A stretch of DNA of 64,000 nucleotides from assembly GCA_012839805.1 (NCBI GenBank), contig DUMU01000048.1, positions 1 to 64,000 of the forward strand, written 5' to 3'. Numbering within the stretch: position 1 is the first letter of the stretch; every line of letters begins with the position of its first letter. This document shows positions 41,535 to 50,666 of this stretch, piece after piece. The notes beneath the pieces were generated by a model. It had not been told where the DNA came from. It did no database searches and worked only from the letters and a program-made list of their open reading frames with translations. This DNA is from Bacillota bacterium. GTDB taxonomy: Bacteria > Bacillota > Limnochordia > Limnochordales > DUMU01. Position numbers and translations under genes: made by a program.

Positions 41535-42971
41535 TTACCCCTTTTGGAACCCCGGCAACAGGTCAATCTCGGCGTTGATGAGCTCCTCTGTCATCTGTTT
41601 GATCTCGGCCGGCGATAACACCGCGGCCGTCAGCGGGTCGAGCATCAGAGCGTGGGCAGCCGCCTCCCGGCTACTCTCCAGCGCGGCGATCACCCCCAAC
41701 TCGAACATGGCCATGTTGCTCCGGCAGATGGCGGCCATGTGGGGAGGCAGTTCACCAAAGCGGCACGGGTTGAACCCGTTTCCGTCCACTACGACGGCCA
41801 CCTCCACGCACTGGCCCTGGGGCAAGTTGTCGATAAGGCCGTGGTTGATCACGTTGCCGTGGATGACGAAGGGCACGTTCGTCTGATGCGCTTCGATGAT
41901 CCAGCTCGCATACTCCCAGCTTCGCTCCGTCTTGATCTCCACCTCGCCGCGGATAACCTTGCGCCGGTGTTCGTCGGTACCACGGCGCCACTCCGGCCAG
42001 TTGCGGGCATAAAAGCCGCTCTCGCCCCGGTAGCCGCTGCGGATGTACTTCTCCATGAGGTCCTTGCGTTTGCGGTAGTACGGCAAGTACTCGCTGAGGT
42101 GGCCGCTGGATTCGGTGACAAACGCCCCGAAATGGAGCATTATATCACAGCGTACGGGGTCGCCCTGGTAGAACTCGCTACTATGGTCACGGGCTTTTTC
42201 GAACAAGATCGGGTAGAGGTCACGCCCATGGTGGGTAAGCTCCGTGAACCAGGCCAGGTGGTTGATCCCCGCACACTTCCACTGCATTTCGTTATAGGGA
42301 ACTCCGGCGTGACGGGCCAGCAGACGACTCGTTCCCTGGACGCTGTGACAAAGACCGACTACCTGCAGCTTCCGGGTAACCTTCGACGCGGCCAGGCACA
42401 TCATGCTCATGGGGTTGGTGTAGTTGAGAACCAGCGCCTGCGGGCAAAGCTCCTCCGCGTCCTCCAGCACTTTCACCCAGGTAGGAATGGTACGCAGCGC
42501 CTTCATCAGCCCGCCCGGTCCGATGGTGTCGCCGATACACTGGTCTACCCCGTACTTGAGCGGAATCTCGTAGTCAAATCGAACTGCCTTCGTGCCCGAG
42601 ACTTCTATGCAGTTGATCAGGTAGTCGGCGTCCGGAAAAGCGCGGCGCCGGTCGGTGGTGGCCGTTACCGACCACTTACCGGTCTTCCCCATTACCTCGA
42701 TGAGCTTGTCGACCAGCTGGTGGGCAAGTTCCAGCCGTTCCTCGTCGATGTCGACCAGGGCAATCTCGCCGCCGGGAATTGACGGGATGTTGAGGATGTC
42801 GGTAACCAGCGGTTGGGTGAACCCGCTGCCCGCCCCCAGCATTACCACTTTGATGCGGCGGCCTTCCCGCTGCCCGGGCACGAGCCGCGCGGCCTTGGTA
42901 TGGGCCCGATGTCCCTGTTCCTCGTCTGCCCGCCGGTCTACTGCACTCTCTGATTCCACCGTTTCTGCCAT
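41535..42971 (-). CDS. GH4 glycosidase, alpha-galactosidase/galacturonidase type
   Basis: A 478-residue NAD- and Mn-dependent glycosidase of family GH4. After a 38-residue charged N-terminal extension comes the Rossmann site VVMLGAGSGFTQPLVTDIL, then VDIDEERLELAHQLVDKL, DADYLINCIEVSG, GVDQCIGDTIGPGGLMKALR, NYTNPMSMMCLAASK, CHSVQGTSRLLA (metal Cys) and CAGINHLAWFTEL (metal His). This combination is typical of MelA-like alpha-galactosidases and LplD-like alpha-galacturonidases. ATG 42971 has AAGGAGG ten bases ahead. It diverges from a LacI regulator over a perfect palindrome, so it is probably controlled by it. Confidence 0.9.
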   Translation of the reverse strand: MAETVESESAVDRRADEEQGHRAHTKAARLVPGQREGRRIKVVMLGAGSGFTQPLVTDILNIPSIPGGEIALVDIDEERLELAHQLVDKLIEVMGKTGKWSVTATTDRRRAFPDADYLINCIEVSGTKAVRFDYEIPLKYGVDQCIGDTIGPGGLMKALRTIPTWVKVLEDAEELCPQALVLNYTNPMSMMCLAASKVTRKLQVVGLCHSVQGTSRLLARHAGVPYNEMQWKCAGINHLAWFTELTHHGRDLYPILFEKARDHSSEFYQGDPVRCDIMLHFGAFVTESSGHLSEYLPYYRKRKDLMEKYIRSGYRGESGFYARNWPEWRRGTDEHRRKVIRGEVEIKTERSWEYASWIIEAHQTNVPFVIHGNVINHGLIDNLPQGQCVEVAVVVDGNGFNPCRFGELPPHMAAICRSNMAMFELGVIAALESSREAAAHALMLDPLTAAVLSPAEIKQMTEELINAEIDLLPGFQKG

Positions 42972-43131
42972 TAACTATCGGCCTCCTTAGTCCATGAACT
43001 AGCTCCATGAACTGCCCCGAGAAAGCGCTCACCAGCAGTTTCTCACGGTTTCCCCAGCCTGGCAAGGCAGGGAACAAAGGGTTTCTGGGTGGAAGGGATT
43101 TTGGCTCCGGTAGCGAATACCTCAACGTTAT

Positions 43132-43145
43132 CGTTAACGTTAACG
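43132..43145. promoter_or_regulatory. LacI-type operator candidate
   Basis: CGTTAACGTTAACG is a perfect 14-bp palindrome with the central CG typical of LacI-family operators. A further partial copy AACGTTATCGTT adjoins it (43124-43135) and GGTAACG follows at 43151. It lies between the GH4 gene and its divergent LacI regulator. Confidence 0.7.
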
Positions 43146-43228
43146 TGACCGGTAACGACCCCGCAGATCGCTCGGGAATCCGGCTACCCGCCGCGTCCTG
43201 TGCGATCGGATCAACACGTGGAGGCCGG

Positions 43229-44281
43229 GTGAAGAGCATGAGCGCCAGGAAGGTAACCATTCGCGACATTGCCCAGCGGGCCGGAGTCTCGGCGAACACC
43301 GTCTCTCGTGCCCTGGCCGAGAGAGGCGAAATCCGGCCGGAGACCCGGGAAAAAATCCTGGCCATTGCCCGCGAACTCCACTACGTTCCCAACTCGCTGG
43401 CGCGGGGGCTTGTTTCCCGCCGTTCCGACACGTTCGGGGTCATCGTTCCCGACAGCCACAACCCCTTTCATGCCGCGGTGATCTCGGAAATCCAGGAGCG
43501 CCTCCGGGCGAAGGGGATCGGCGTTCTCGTGGTGAACAGCCACCGCACTCCCGGGGCCGACGCGTCCGCCGCTCAACTGCTGATCAAAAACCAGGTAGAC
43601 GGTGTGCTGATCTTCCCCCGGGAGACCAGCGACAGCTACCTGGCGATCCTATCCGAACACCACATACCGTTCGTTCTGGTCGGCACCGAAGTCTCCGACC
43701 CTACCGTGCCTTCCATCATGTGCCAGGACGACCTGGGCGGGTACCTCGCCACCCGGCATCTTCTCGAACAGGGATGTCGTCATGTCGTCATGCTCGCCCC
43801 CGCCGTTTACAGTCTTCCTGCAAGGCTGCGAGCACGCGGATACGAGCGGGCGCTTCAGGAGTTCGGAAGAGGCCGTCCCCGCATCATCCGCCAGCGGGCG
43901 ACTGCGGGTGACCTCGAACTGGGCTATACGCTTGCCCGATCGCTTCCGTTCGAAGAAGAAGGGATCGACGGGATATTCGCTTTCAACGATTTGATGGCGA
44001 TCGGAGCCCTGCGGGCCCTGGCGGAAAGACGGATCTCGGTACCCGGCGACGTCGCGGTAGTTGGCTATGACAACGTCGAGATGGGCTCATACGTGACCCC
44101 CAGCCTGACATCGGTGGACCTGCCCGCGGTCGAGCTCGGCAAAGAGGCCTGTGACCTGTTACTCCGGATGCTCGCGGAGGAGGATTCCCCGGGCGAAAAG
44201 CCGGTCGCCCACTTAAAGCTCAAACCGGAGTTGGTGGTAAGAGAAAGCAGTCTTCGGGGCGTGGCAAGTCGAGGAGCTTGA
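43229..44281 (+). CDS. LacI-family transcription regulator
   Basis: A 350-residue repressor. N-terminal helix-turn-helix VTIRDIAQRAGVSANTVSRAL, hinge helix YVPNSLARGLVSRRS, then a periplasmic-binding-protein-like sensor domain (TFGVIVPDSHNPFHAAVI, VDGVLIFPRE, GYLATRHLLEQGCRHVVML, DGIFAFNDLMAIGALRAL, VAVVGYDNVEMGSYVTPSLTSVDLP). GTG at 43229 (GAGG four bases ahead) or ATG 43238 starts it. The candidate operator is 84 bases upstream. It likely controls the divergent GH4 gene and perhaps the binding-protein gene that follows. Confidence 0.9.
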   Translation: MKSMSARKVTIRDIAQRAGVSANTVSRALAERGEIRPETREKILAIARELHYVPNSLARGLVSRRSDTFGVIVPDSHNPFHAAVISEIQERLRAKGIGVLVVNSHRTPGADASAAQLLIKNQVDGVLIFPRETSDSYLAILSEHHIPFVLVGTEVSDPTVPSIMCQDDLGGYLATRHLLEQGCRHVVMLAPAVYSLPARLRARGYERALQEFGRGRPRIIRQRATAGDLELGYTLARSLPFEEEGIDGIFAFNDLMAIGALRALAERRISVPGDVAVVGYDNVEMGSYVTPSLTSVDLPAVELGKEACDLLLRMLAEEDSPGEKPVAHLKLKPELVVRESSLRGVASRGA

Positions 44282-44302
44282 GAGTTTCGGCCGGCCGGGG
44301 GG

Positions 44303-44344
44303 GAGGCGGACGAGGGGGGAGAGAGACGAGGGGGGGAGAGAGGT
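44303..44344 (+). repeat. Purine tract with two copies of a GACGAG-G6-AGAGAG unit
   Basis: Between the LacI gene and the binding protein the plus strand is almost all G and A. Copy one is 44310-44326 and copy two 44326-44343, differing by one G. Runs of six and seven G could form a quadruplex. The unit lies about 85 bases before the ATG at 44430. Confidence 0.6.
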
Positions 44345-44429
44345 GATCTAACTAACTCCGATGGGTCGTCAAGCCGGGAATGGCACCAGGTTGCTCGCCA
44401 CGGGTATCTCACATGAGGAGGGTTCGGCA

Positions 44430-45767
44430 ATGTTGGCAGCTAGATTAGTAAAGATGGTCAAGACGGCTCCGGTCGCCGCCGCGCTCACGCTGATCCTCGT
44501 ACTCGCTGCCGGTCAAGCGCAGGCGGCCACCAAGCTGGTTTTCATGGGTTGGAGCGGTCATCTCGAACGCGAGATCTACGAAAGTGTCATCCAGCAGTTC
44601 GAACGGGAGCATCCCGGCGTGGAAGTGGATGTCCAATACGTCGATCCCGCCGATTTCACGAACCGGCTGGTCTCCATGATCGCGGCCGGCACCGCTCCTG
44701 ATGTCTTCTACGTGCCGCTCGACCGTTTCGCCGACTGGGCCGCGGCGGGTGGCGTGCTGTTGGATCTGGTTCCGTATGCAGAAAAGGATCGGGAGTTACC
44801 TCTGAAGACTATCTGGCCGATGGGCATCAACCTTTACCGTTTCGACGGCCAGCGGGTAGGGCGCGGCAACCAGCTCCTGGCCATGCCCAAGGATCTGGGG
44901 CCGTGGGCCATGGTCTACAACGCGGATCTCTACGACGAGGCCGGAGTCAAGGCCCCGCCTGCGGATAAGCCCTTGCTGTGGCCAGAAGCAGTCTCACTTT
45001 GGAGGAAACTGACGCGAGACAAAAATGGTGATGGCACACCGGACGTCTGGGGCATGGCCGGCTGGCCACTGGGCTTCCCGGTCGAAGGAGCCATCTGGTC
45101 GAACGGGGCTGACTACCTTAGCCCCGACCTGACCCGGGTGACCGTGGACACCCCGGAGTTCACCGAAGCCGTACAATGGGTCGCCAACCTCTCGCTGGTA
45201 GAGAAAGTAGCTACGCCGCCGCTTTCCGACAACTGGAATTGGTGGCTGCAAGGTAAGATCGCCACGTTCTACATGGGTCCCTGGGATCAAGCCTTCTTCT
45301 GGAACAACCTCAAATTCCGTTGGGACATCGCCCCCTGGCCCGCCAGTCCCCGTACCAAGGAGTCCCGTACGTGGCTGGGTTCGATGGGAATAGGGGTCGC
45401 GGCCAACACCAAGAACCCCCAGTTGGCCTACGAACTCGTCAAGTACCTGACGATGGATAAAGAAGCCCAAGCCAAGCTGTACGAACTCGGGCAAATGGTC
45501 CCGAATCGGATCGACCTTCTGCCGGAGTTCGTCAAGATGAACAAGCCGCCGTTCAACCGGAAGGTCTTTATCGACATCATCACCACGTACGGGCGGGTGC
45601 ACCCATGGTACTACACGACCGACGATACGTGGTGGAACGTACTCACCCAAGAAATACTCCCAGACATCTATACGGGCAAAGCCCTGGCAGCCCAGGTGCT
45701 ACCCGGCCAGATCAAGCGCTTGCAGAGCCTTTTCGCCAAGAACCTGGGCCAGTCGACCGGACGGTAG
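44430..45767 (+). CDS. ABC sugar-binding protein, family 1, no lipobox
   Basis: A 445-residue extracytoplasmic solute-binding protein. Signal peptide with a type I site (VLAAGQAQAATKLVF), then the MalE-like two-domain fold: FEREHPGVEVDVQYVD, SMIAAGTAPDVFYV, LDLVPYAEKD, GPWAMVYNADLYDEAG, GTPDVWGMAG, GKIATFYMGPWDQAFF, GSMGIGVAANTKNPQLAYELVKYL. There is no cysteine at the cleavage site, so it would be a free periplasmic protein. GAGGAGG precedes the ATG. A large hairpin follows the gene. No permease or ATPase gene is adjacent. Confidence 0.92.
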   Translation: MLAARLVKMVKTAPVAAALTLILVLAAGQAQAATKLVFMGWSGHLEREIYESVIQQFEREHPGVEVDVQYVDPADFTNRLVSMIAAGTAPDVFYVPLDRFADWAAAGGVLLDLVPYAEKDRELPLKTIWPMGINLYRFDGQRVGRGNQLLAMPKDLGPWAMVYNADLYDEAGVKAPPADKPLLWPEAVSLWRKLTRDKNGDGTPDVWGMAGWPLGFPVEGAIWSNGADYLSPDLTRVTVDTPEFTEAVQWVANLSLVEKVATPPLSDNWNWWLQGKIATFYMGPWDQAFFWNNLKFRWDIAPWPASPRTKESRTWLGSMGIGVAANTKNPQLAYELVKYLTMDKEAQAKLYELGQMVPNRIDLLPEFVKMNKPPFNRKVFIDIITTYGRVHPWYYTTDDTWWNVLTQEILPDIYTGKALAAQVLPGQIKRLQSLFAKNLGQSTGR

Positions 45768-45780
45768 CAACGAGCAACGG

Positions 45781-45827
45781 GTAGGGGGCGCAAGGGGGCT
45801 GCCGGGAGCGGCGCCCCTTCCCCCTAC
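45781..45827 (+). terminator. Long hairpin after the binding-protein gene
   Basis: GTAGGGGG (45781-45788) pairs exactly with CCCCCTAC (45820-45827), and inside it AAGGGG with CCCCTT and GCCG with CGGC. There is no T run, so it may stabilise the upstream message or dampen read-through rather than end it. Confidence 0.55.
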
Positions 45828-45870
45828 CTGCCACCTAAAAACTATGGCTTATGGGAGGCTCAACTGACCC

Positions 45871-46995
45871 GTGCCACGTTACTTCTTGGATCACTCGGCC
45901 ACCGTCGTCCTCCTTCTTGCGCTGACCACTGCGGCACTACCTGGCCTGGCCGCTTCCCCGGAGGGCATGGTCGCGTGGGAGGACGGCATGTCAACCATCG
46001 TCCAGGCTCCCCCCGGGCGGGGGGCGTGGTACCCGCGGCTCCTCATCCTGCCGGACGGCCGGTGGCTTGCCGCTTACGACACGAACATCGGAGCAGCCCA
46101 CGGCCACACTCTGATCCAGGTCGCGGAGAGCAATGATCAAGGGCACAGCTGGCGGCCGCTCGCGGTGGCTTCCTTCGGCCACGAGGTGGCCGATGCCGCC
46201 AATCCCTCCCTGGCCCTCGGCCCCGATGGATCGGTGTTCCTCGCTTACCGGCTGGTCCGCCCGGGGCACTACGAAATCAAGCTCTCCGTAAGCCGCGACG
46301 GGGGCCGGAGCTTCCGCCCTTTGTCCACGGTGGCCACCGGCACCCGTGGCCTCTGGGAACCGGCTATTGGCTGGGTGAAGGACGAGCTATGGGTGTTTTA
46401 TAGTAGCGAAGAGCGGGCCCCGCTGTACCCTCAAGCCATCTGCCTGCGACGCTCACGAGATGGCGGCGTGAACTGGGAGCCCGAAGAACTGGTAACCCGG
46501 AATCCTCGTTCGCGGGATGGTATGGCCGCCTGGGCGGTGGTTGGCGAAAGTGTCTACCTCGCCTATGAAGCAACGGATCAGGGTAACCCATTCGCCATAC
46601 GGATGATCCATTCTAATGACGGCGGCCTTACGTGGTCAGAACCACATCTGGTCTACCGCCCGGCGGACTCCCGCAAGCGGGCCAGTGCCCCCGCACTGGT
46701 GGCCCTGGCCGGTCCTGACGGGCCTTCTATCCTCGTAGTCGCCTTCCAAACCGACGAGGACAACCGGCTGGCGTCGGGCGACCAGTTCACGGACGTGAAG
46801 TACGTATACAGTCTCGACGGTGGCCTCTCATGGAGCTCCGCTTTCCCGGTCCTGGCCACGGTGTGGCCGGACCAATGGGCAGGACTCGTCCTCTCCGACC
46901 CCGCCCATGGTGAGATCGCCCTGACCGTGACGGCCGGAAACCGCTTGGTGGTCCGCCGCGGTCGCATACCTCCGCCGCCAGATTCGAACTCTTGA
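45871..46995 (+). CDS. Secreted sialidase-fold (BNR repeat) protein
   Basis: A 374-residue exported protein: signal peptide to about residue 28 (LALTTAALPGLAA), then a six-bladed propeller suggested by repeated Asp-boxes, SNDQGHSW, SRDGGRSF, SRDGGVNW, SNDGGLTW and SLDGGLSW. An early Arg lies in WYPRLLILPDGRW. The sialidase fold occurs in exo-sialidases and in other glycan-binding or hydrolysing enzymes; the full sialidase triad of Arg is not evident, so substrate is open. GTG at 45871, GGGAGG about 14 bases ahead. Follows the binding protein by about 100 bases. Confidence 0.8.
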   Translation: MPRYFLDHSATVVLLLALTTAALPGLAASPEGMVAWEDGMSTIVQAPPGRGAWYPRLLILPDGRWLAAYDTNIGAAHGHTLIQVAESNDQGHSWRPLAVASFGHEVADAANPSLALGPDGSVFLAYRLVRPGHYEIKLSVSRDGGRSFRPLSTVATGTRGLWEPAIGWVKDELWVFYSSEERAPLYPQAICLRRSRDGGVNWEPEELVTRNPRSRDGMAAWAVVGESVYLAYEATDQGNPFAIRMIHSNDGGLTWSEPHLVYRPADSRKRASAPALVALAGPDGPSILVVAFQTDEDNRLASGDQFTDVKYVYSLDGGLSWSSAFPVLATVWPDQWAGLVLSDPAHGEIALTVTAGNRLVVRRGRIPPPPDSNS

Positions 46996-47044
46996 GAACA
47001 CGCCAGCGGGGACAGACAAAACTTGAGGAGGAAAACTCTGAAGT

Positions 47045-49303
47045 ATGCTTCGTTCTTTGCGGCCCGAGCACGGCGTACCCCCTCGACCTGACTTTTCCCA
47101 CCGGACCTGGTTATCGCTGGATGGATGGTGGGACTTCCTTCCCCTCGACGCTCCCCTGGCCGCTTCTCCCGCCGCCTTCCTTTCCGGCGGGTCGATGGCC
47201 GGGCGCAAGTGGGAGCGCATCCGGGTACCTTACCCGTGGCCGGCGCCGGCTTCGGGCCAGCGCGATCCCGGCCTCGAATACGCTCTATACCGGCGCCGGG
47301 TCACCGTCCCAACCGGCTGGCGAGACCGCATGGTGACGCTCTGGTTTGGCGGGGTGATCGAATCCGCCCGGGTGTGGGTCAACGGAGTCGACTTGGGAGA
47401 GCACGTAGGGGGCTACGAGCCCTTCTGCTTCATCCTGCCGGCCCCCGCGCTCACGGCCGGGGAGCCGGTCGCCCCCGAGCTCGAGATTCTGGTTGCCGTC
47501 ACGGCGCCGGCGGACCGGCGGCATCTCCTCCATGGAAAGCAGCGCAGTTGCCCCCCTGCCTTCCCCTACGACGACTGCGCCTTCACCCGGTGCGGCGGCA
47601 TCTGGCAACCGGTATGGCTCGAGGCTACCGGCCGATCCCGCCTCGACCGTTGCCGGTTTTTCTGGAATCCGCAAGACCGGACGATCACGGCCCGGGTTTA
47701 CGGGCGGCTGTTCGCGCCTCCCGACCCGCAGGCTCATACCGAGACCGGCAACGCCGAGATCGGCGACCTTGAAGTAACGATGGTGATTCACGATCCCCGT
47801 TCACCGGAAGCACCCGGCTGGCGAGCCACCGCCGGCTGCGAACCCGCTTCCCCATCACTGTGCACCGGTGAACGGGTGTTCGTTGCCGCGGTTACGGTTG
47901 AACTACCGGCTGAGGTGATCAGTTTATGGTCCCCGGAAAATCCCCATCTTTACCCGGTCGAGTTCATCCTGCGGGATGCCGGCCTACCCTCGGACGACCG
48001 GCAGGATGGCCGGGTTGTCGATCACGTGGACTCGTACATCGGCCTTCGAACCGTATCGGTTTCCGGCCGTCGTGTCCTGTTGAACGGTGAACCGATCTTC
48101 CTGAAGGGTGTGCTCGACCAAGGGTTCTGGCCGGAAACCTTGTATGCTCCGCCGGATGACGCGGCCATACGCCGCGATCTTCTCACTGCCAAACGCCTTG
48201 GGTTTAACCTGGTTCGTAAACACCTGAAGCTCGAGGACCCCCGCTTTCTCTACTGGGCCGACCGGCTCGGAATGCTGGTCTGGGAGGAGCTCCCGTCGGC
48301 TTCTTCCTATGCCCCGCAGGTCATCGCCGGCACGCGCCACCTGCTCAACACCATGGTAGAACGGGACGCCAACCACCCCTCCATTGTGATCTGGGGTATC
48401 TTCAACGAAGAGTGGGGCCTGAATGAACCGGAGCTACGGGGTGCAGCCTCCCAAAGACTTCACCAGCAACCCGACCGGCAACAAATCGTAAGAGAACTTT
48501 ACACCCTGGCCAGGTCTTGGGATGGGACGCGCCCGGTAGTGGACAACTCCGGCTGGAATCACGTACAGACCGATATTGCGGATTATCACTTGTATGAGGG
48601 TGCCCCGGAACGCTTCGTCCAGCTTCACACCGCCCTGGGGCAAGGACAACCCCTACCCCTTTACGACGGCCGGCGCACGCTCTTCGTCCCCGGCGAGGAG
48701 TATTCAGGACAACCGGTACTGTGCAGCGAGTTCGGGGTAGGAACGACCGCCCCGGAACGGGCCTGGCAGTTCCTCTGGCAAGCCAACGCCATCCGGCTTT
48801 CCGGGGCCGCCGGGTATGTCGTCACCGAACTCTATGACATCGAGCAGGAACTCGCCGGCCTTTATCACTACGATCGCTCACCCAAACCCGGCCTCGATCG
48901 GGTCCGCGAAGCAAACCAGGACCTTTTCCTGGCCCTCGCCGTCGTCCCGGTGTCCCCAGGCGTGGACATGATGGTGCATGCCGGTGAACGACTGGAGATC
49001 CCGGTGACGATCACGGGCAGAATCCCGACCCGGATCAGAACGAGCGGCGAGACCGGCGTATCCTCGTCCACCCTCGTATGCCGGTGGTATCAGGCTATCA
49101 ACCCCTCCGGCAAGGGCCGGAAGCCGGTGGCCTCCTTGCCGGCCTCACGTATCTCCCTGCCGGTGCCGCTTGGTAACTCCAGTAACATCGTTGTTACCGC
49201 GACCGCCCCCCTCTGCCCGGGCCGGTATCGTCTATACCTAGCCATGGTGTCCGGAGGGGTCACCTGGAGCTACCGGCGGCTCGACGTGGAAGTGATCCCG
49301 TAA
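47045..49303 (+). CDS. GH2 family glycosidase
   Basis: A 752-residue intracellular enzyme (no signal peptide) with the GH2 layout: jelly-roll sugar-binding domain (RTWLSLDGWWDF, RVTVPTGWRDRMVTLWFGGV, ARVWVNGVDLGEHVGGYEPF), Ig-like domain, TIM barrel (LLNGEPIFLKGVLDQGFWPE, LGFNLVRKHLKLEDPRFLYWADRLGMLVWEEL) and a C-terminal beta domain. The acid/base Glu is in IWGIFNEEWGL (about residue 453) and the nucleophile Glu in VLCSEFGVGT (about 562). Close to beta-glucuronidase/galactosidase-like subgroups. Substrate unknown. ATG 47045 follows GAGGA eight to ten bases ahead. Confidence 0.92.
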   Translation: MLRSLRPEHGVPPRPDFSHRTWLSLDGWWDFLPLDAPLAASPAAFLSGGSMAGRKWERIRVPYPWPAPASGQRDPGLEYALYRRRVTVPTGWRDRMVTLWFGGVIESARVWVNGVDLGEHVGGYEPFCFILPAPALTAGEPVAPELEILVAVTAPADRRHLLHGKQRSCPPAFPYDDCAFTRCGGIWQPVWLEATGRSRLDRCRFFWNPQDRTITARVYGRLFAPPDPQAHTETGNAEIGDLEVTMVIHDPRSPEAPGWRATAGCEPASPSLCTGERVFVAAVTVELPAEVISLWSPENPHLYPVEFILRDAGLPSDDRQDGRVVDHVDSYIGLRTVSVSGRRVLLNGEPIFLKGVLDQGFWPETLYAPPDDAAIRRDLLTAKRLGFNLVRKHLKLEDPRFLYWADRLGMLVWEELPSASSYAPQVIAGTRHLLNTMVERDANHPSIVIWGIFNEEWGLNEPELRGAASQRLHQQPDRQQIVRELYTLARSWDGTRPVVDNSGWNHVQTDIADYHLYEGAPERFVQLHTALGQGQPLPLYDGRRTLFVPGEEYSGQPVLCSEFGVGTTAPERAWQFLWQANAIRLSGAAGYVVTELYDIEQELAGLYHYDRSPKPGLDRVREANQDLFLALAVVPVSPGVDMMVHAGERLEIPVTITGRIPTRIRTSGETGVSSSTLVCRWYQAINPSGKGRKPVASLPASRISLPVPLGNSSNIVVTATAPLCPGRYRLYLAMVSGGVTWSYRRLDVEVIP

Positions 49304-49329
49304 GGCTTCCTGCTCTAGGCCTTCCAATC

Positions 49330-50598
49330 TTACTCCAGCGGGGCGATCAGAACGGGGACGATGGCACACGAGCCGGCCGGCGGAAATGTCTCTAACACGA
49401 TCTCCTGCGGCTGAACCTGGTTCGCCGGCGATCCCGCCGTTGCCGTAGTGGCCGCCGCGGTGGTCACCGTAGGCGGGATCACCGCCACCAGTACCCCGTC
49501 GTCCGGCGACTCCACCCGACTTCCCTTCTGCCTTGGCAGCCGTTCCAGCGCTTGATATGGAGAAACCACCCGCGCCACCGTCGCCAGCCCGCTGGTCGGC
49601 ACCGGCGAGAAGTAAATGCCCACCGGCCGTTCGGTGGCGGCGGTAATCGTGAAGTGCAACCGGTAGAGCATCCCGTAGTTGCCGTCGTCGACGGTGCGCC
49701 AGCCCGTCATTTCGTCCACCCCGATCAACGGCGGATCAAGCCAGCGCTGCGCCGGGTGAAACTGATCCGCCGCGATCAGCACTCTTGCCGGCAGGCGATC
49801 GATAACGAAGTGCATTTCCCGCTCCGAGGCCGGGAACGTCCCCCGGAGGTCGAGCAGCTGAACTCCCTCCAGCTCTTTTGGCCCTTCCGGCTTCAGCCGC
49901 GTAAGCGCAGCCACCTCGGTCGTCGGCCGGTGAACCGCTTCCACGTAGAACGTGACCGGCTGGTCGGTCTCCACCTCCAGGTAGAGAACCGACACCCACC
50001 CCTTGTAGAGCCACCGCCGGTTGAGCTCCGGCACCACAAACTCCCGCCCCCCCGGCGGGATCACCACCGGGCGCGTAGCAGGCGTACCCGCAAGGTACTG
50101 GTAGAGCGCCTCCTGGCCGGCCAGCTCCGAGTCGGCACCGTACATGTATCCTACCCGGTTCACCTGCACCCGGGCCGGCTGCATGCCCCGGTTTTCCCCC
50201 ACCAGCGTCACGTATAGCGGGCCGCCCGCGGGAGGCGTGTGGTTCACGATGAACCAGAAGAAGCGAGCCTTCCCGGTGAACGTGGCCAGCGAATGTAGCC
50301 CCGGCTCTTTAATCCACTCGGGGTTGTCGGCCATGAGAAACGGCGGGCCGCCGGTGGTCACCTCTACCGGGCACTCTATCGGTATCTGGTTCGGGTTAAG
50401 AGGGCGCAGGTCCCGGATCGATCCGATCGCATCGAACGCCCCTGCCATAACGGCATCCGACGAGGAGGAGGCCGGCGCGCCCGCTTCCGCGACGCCGAAC
50501 CGCACTAGCCCGCTCAACGTGGCTAAGCTCAGAAAAGCCGTCAAGGTCACGAGAATCGCCCCGCTCACGGGGGCCGCGCTCCGGACGTAGATTGGCAA
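49330..50598 (-). CDS. Exported protein of unknown function
   Basis: A 422-residue secreted protein starting with TTG (GAGGGTG ahead). Signal peptide to about residue 40 (LVTLTAFLSLATLSGLVRFGVAEAG). The mature part is beta-rich: FFWFIVNHTPPAGGPLYVTLVGENRG, WVSVLYLEVETDQPVTFYVEAV, REMHFVIDRLPARVLIAADQF, YRLHFTITAATERPVGIYFSP. The pattern resembles proteins that add coat-like or surface beta domains, but I recognise no family. It faces GH2 convergently (26-base gap) and lies downstream of a binding-protein gene on the same strand. No catalytic motif seen. Confidence 0.65.
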   Translation of the reverse strand: MPIYVRSAAPVSGAILVTLTAFLSLATLSGLVRFGVAEAGAPASSSSDAVMAGAFDAIGSIRDLRPLNPNQIPIECPVEVTTGGPPFLMADNPEWIKEPGLHSLATFTGKARFFWFIVNHTPPAGGPLYVTLVGENRGMQPARVQVNRVGYMYGADSELAGQEALYQYLAGTPATRPVVIPPGGREFVVPELNRRWLYKGWVSVLYLEVETDQPVTFYVEAVHRPTTEVAALTRLKPEGPKELEGVQLLDLRGTFPASEREMHFVIDRLPARVLIAADQFHPAQRWLDPPLIGVDEMTGWRTVDDGNYGMLYRLHFTITAATERPVGIYFSPVPTSGLATVARVVSPYQALERLPRQKGSRVESPDDGVLVAVIPPTVTTAAATTATAGSPANQVQPQEIVLETFPPAGSCAIVPVLIAPLE

Positions 50599-50666
50599 TG
50601 TTCACACCCTCTTTGCCGGTCTTTTCGAGGTACCCATTCACCGGCCGCTACGTGCTACGACACGTG

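Noticed and set aside
41652-42782. A 376-residue plus-strand frame
   Set aside because: Antisense to the GH4 gene, whose conserved motifs are clear; no ribosome site or family pattern.
43007-43228. N-terminal extension of the LacI regulator from an ATG at 43007
   Set aside because: It would translate through the palindromic operator and gives low-complexity sequence before a normal LacI start at 43229 or 43238.
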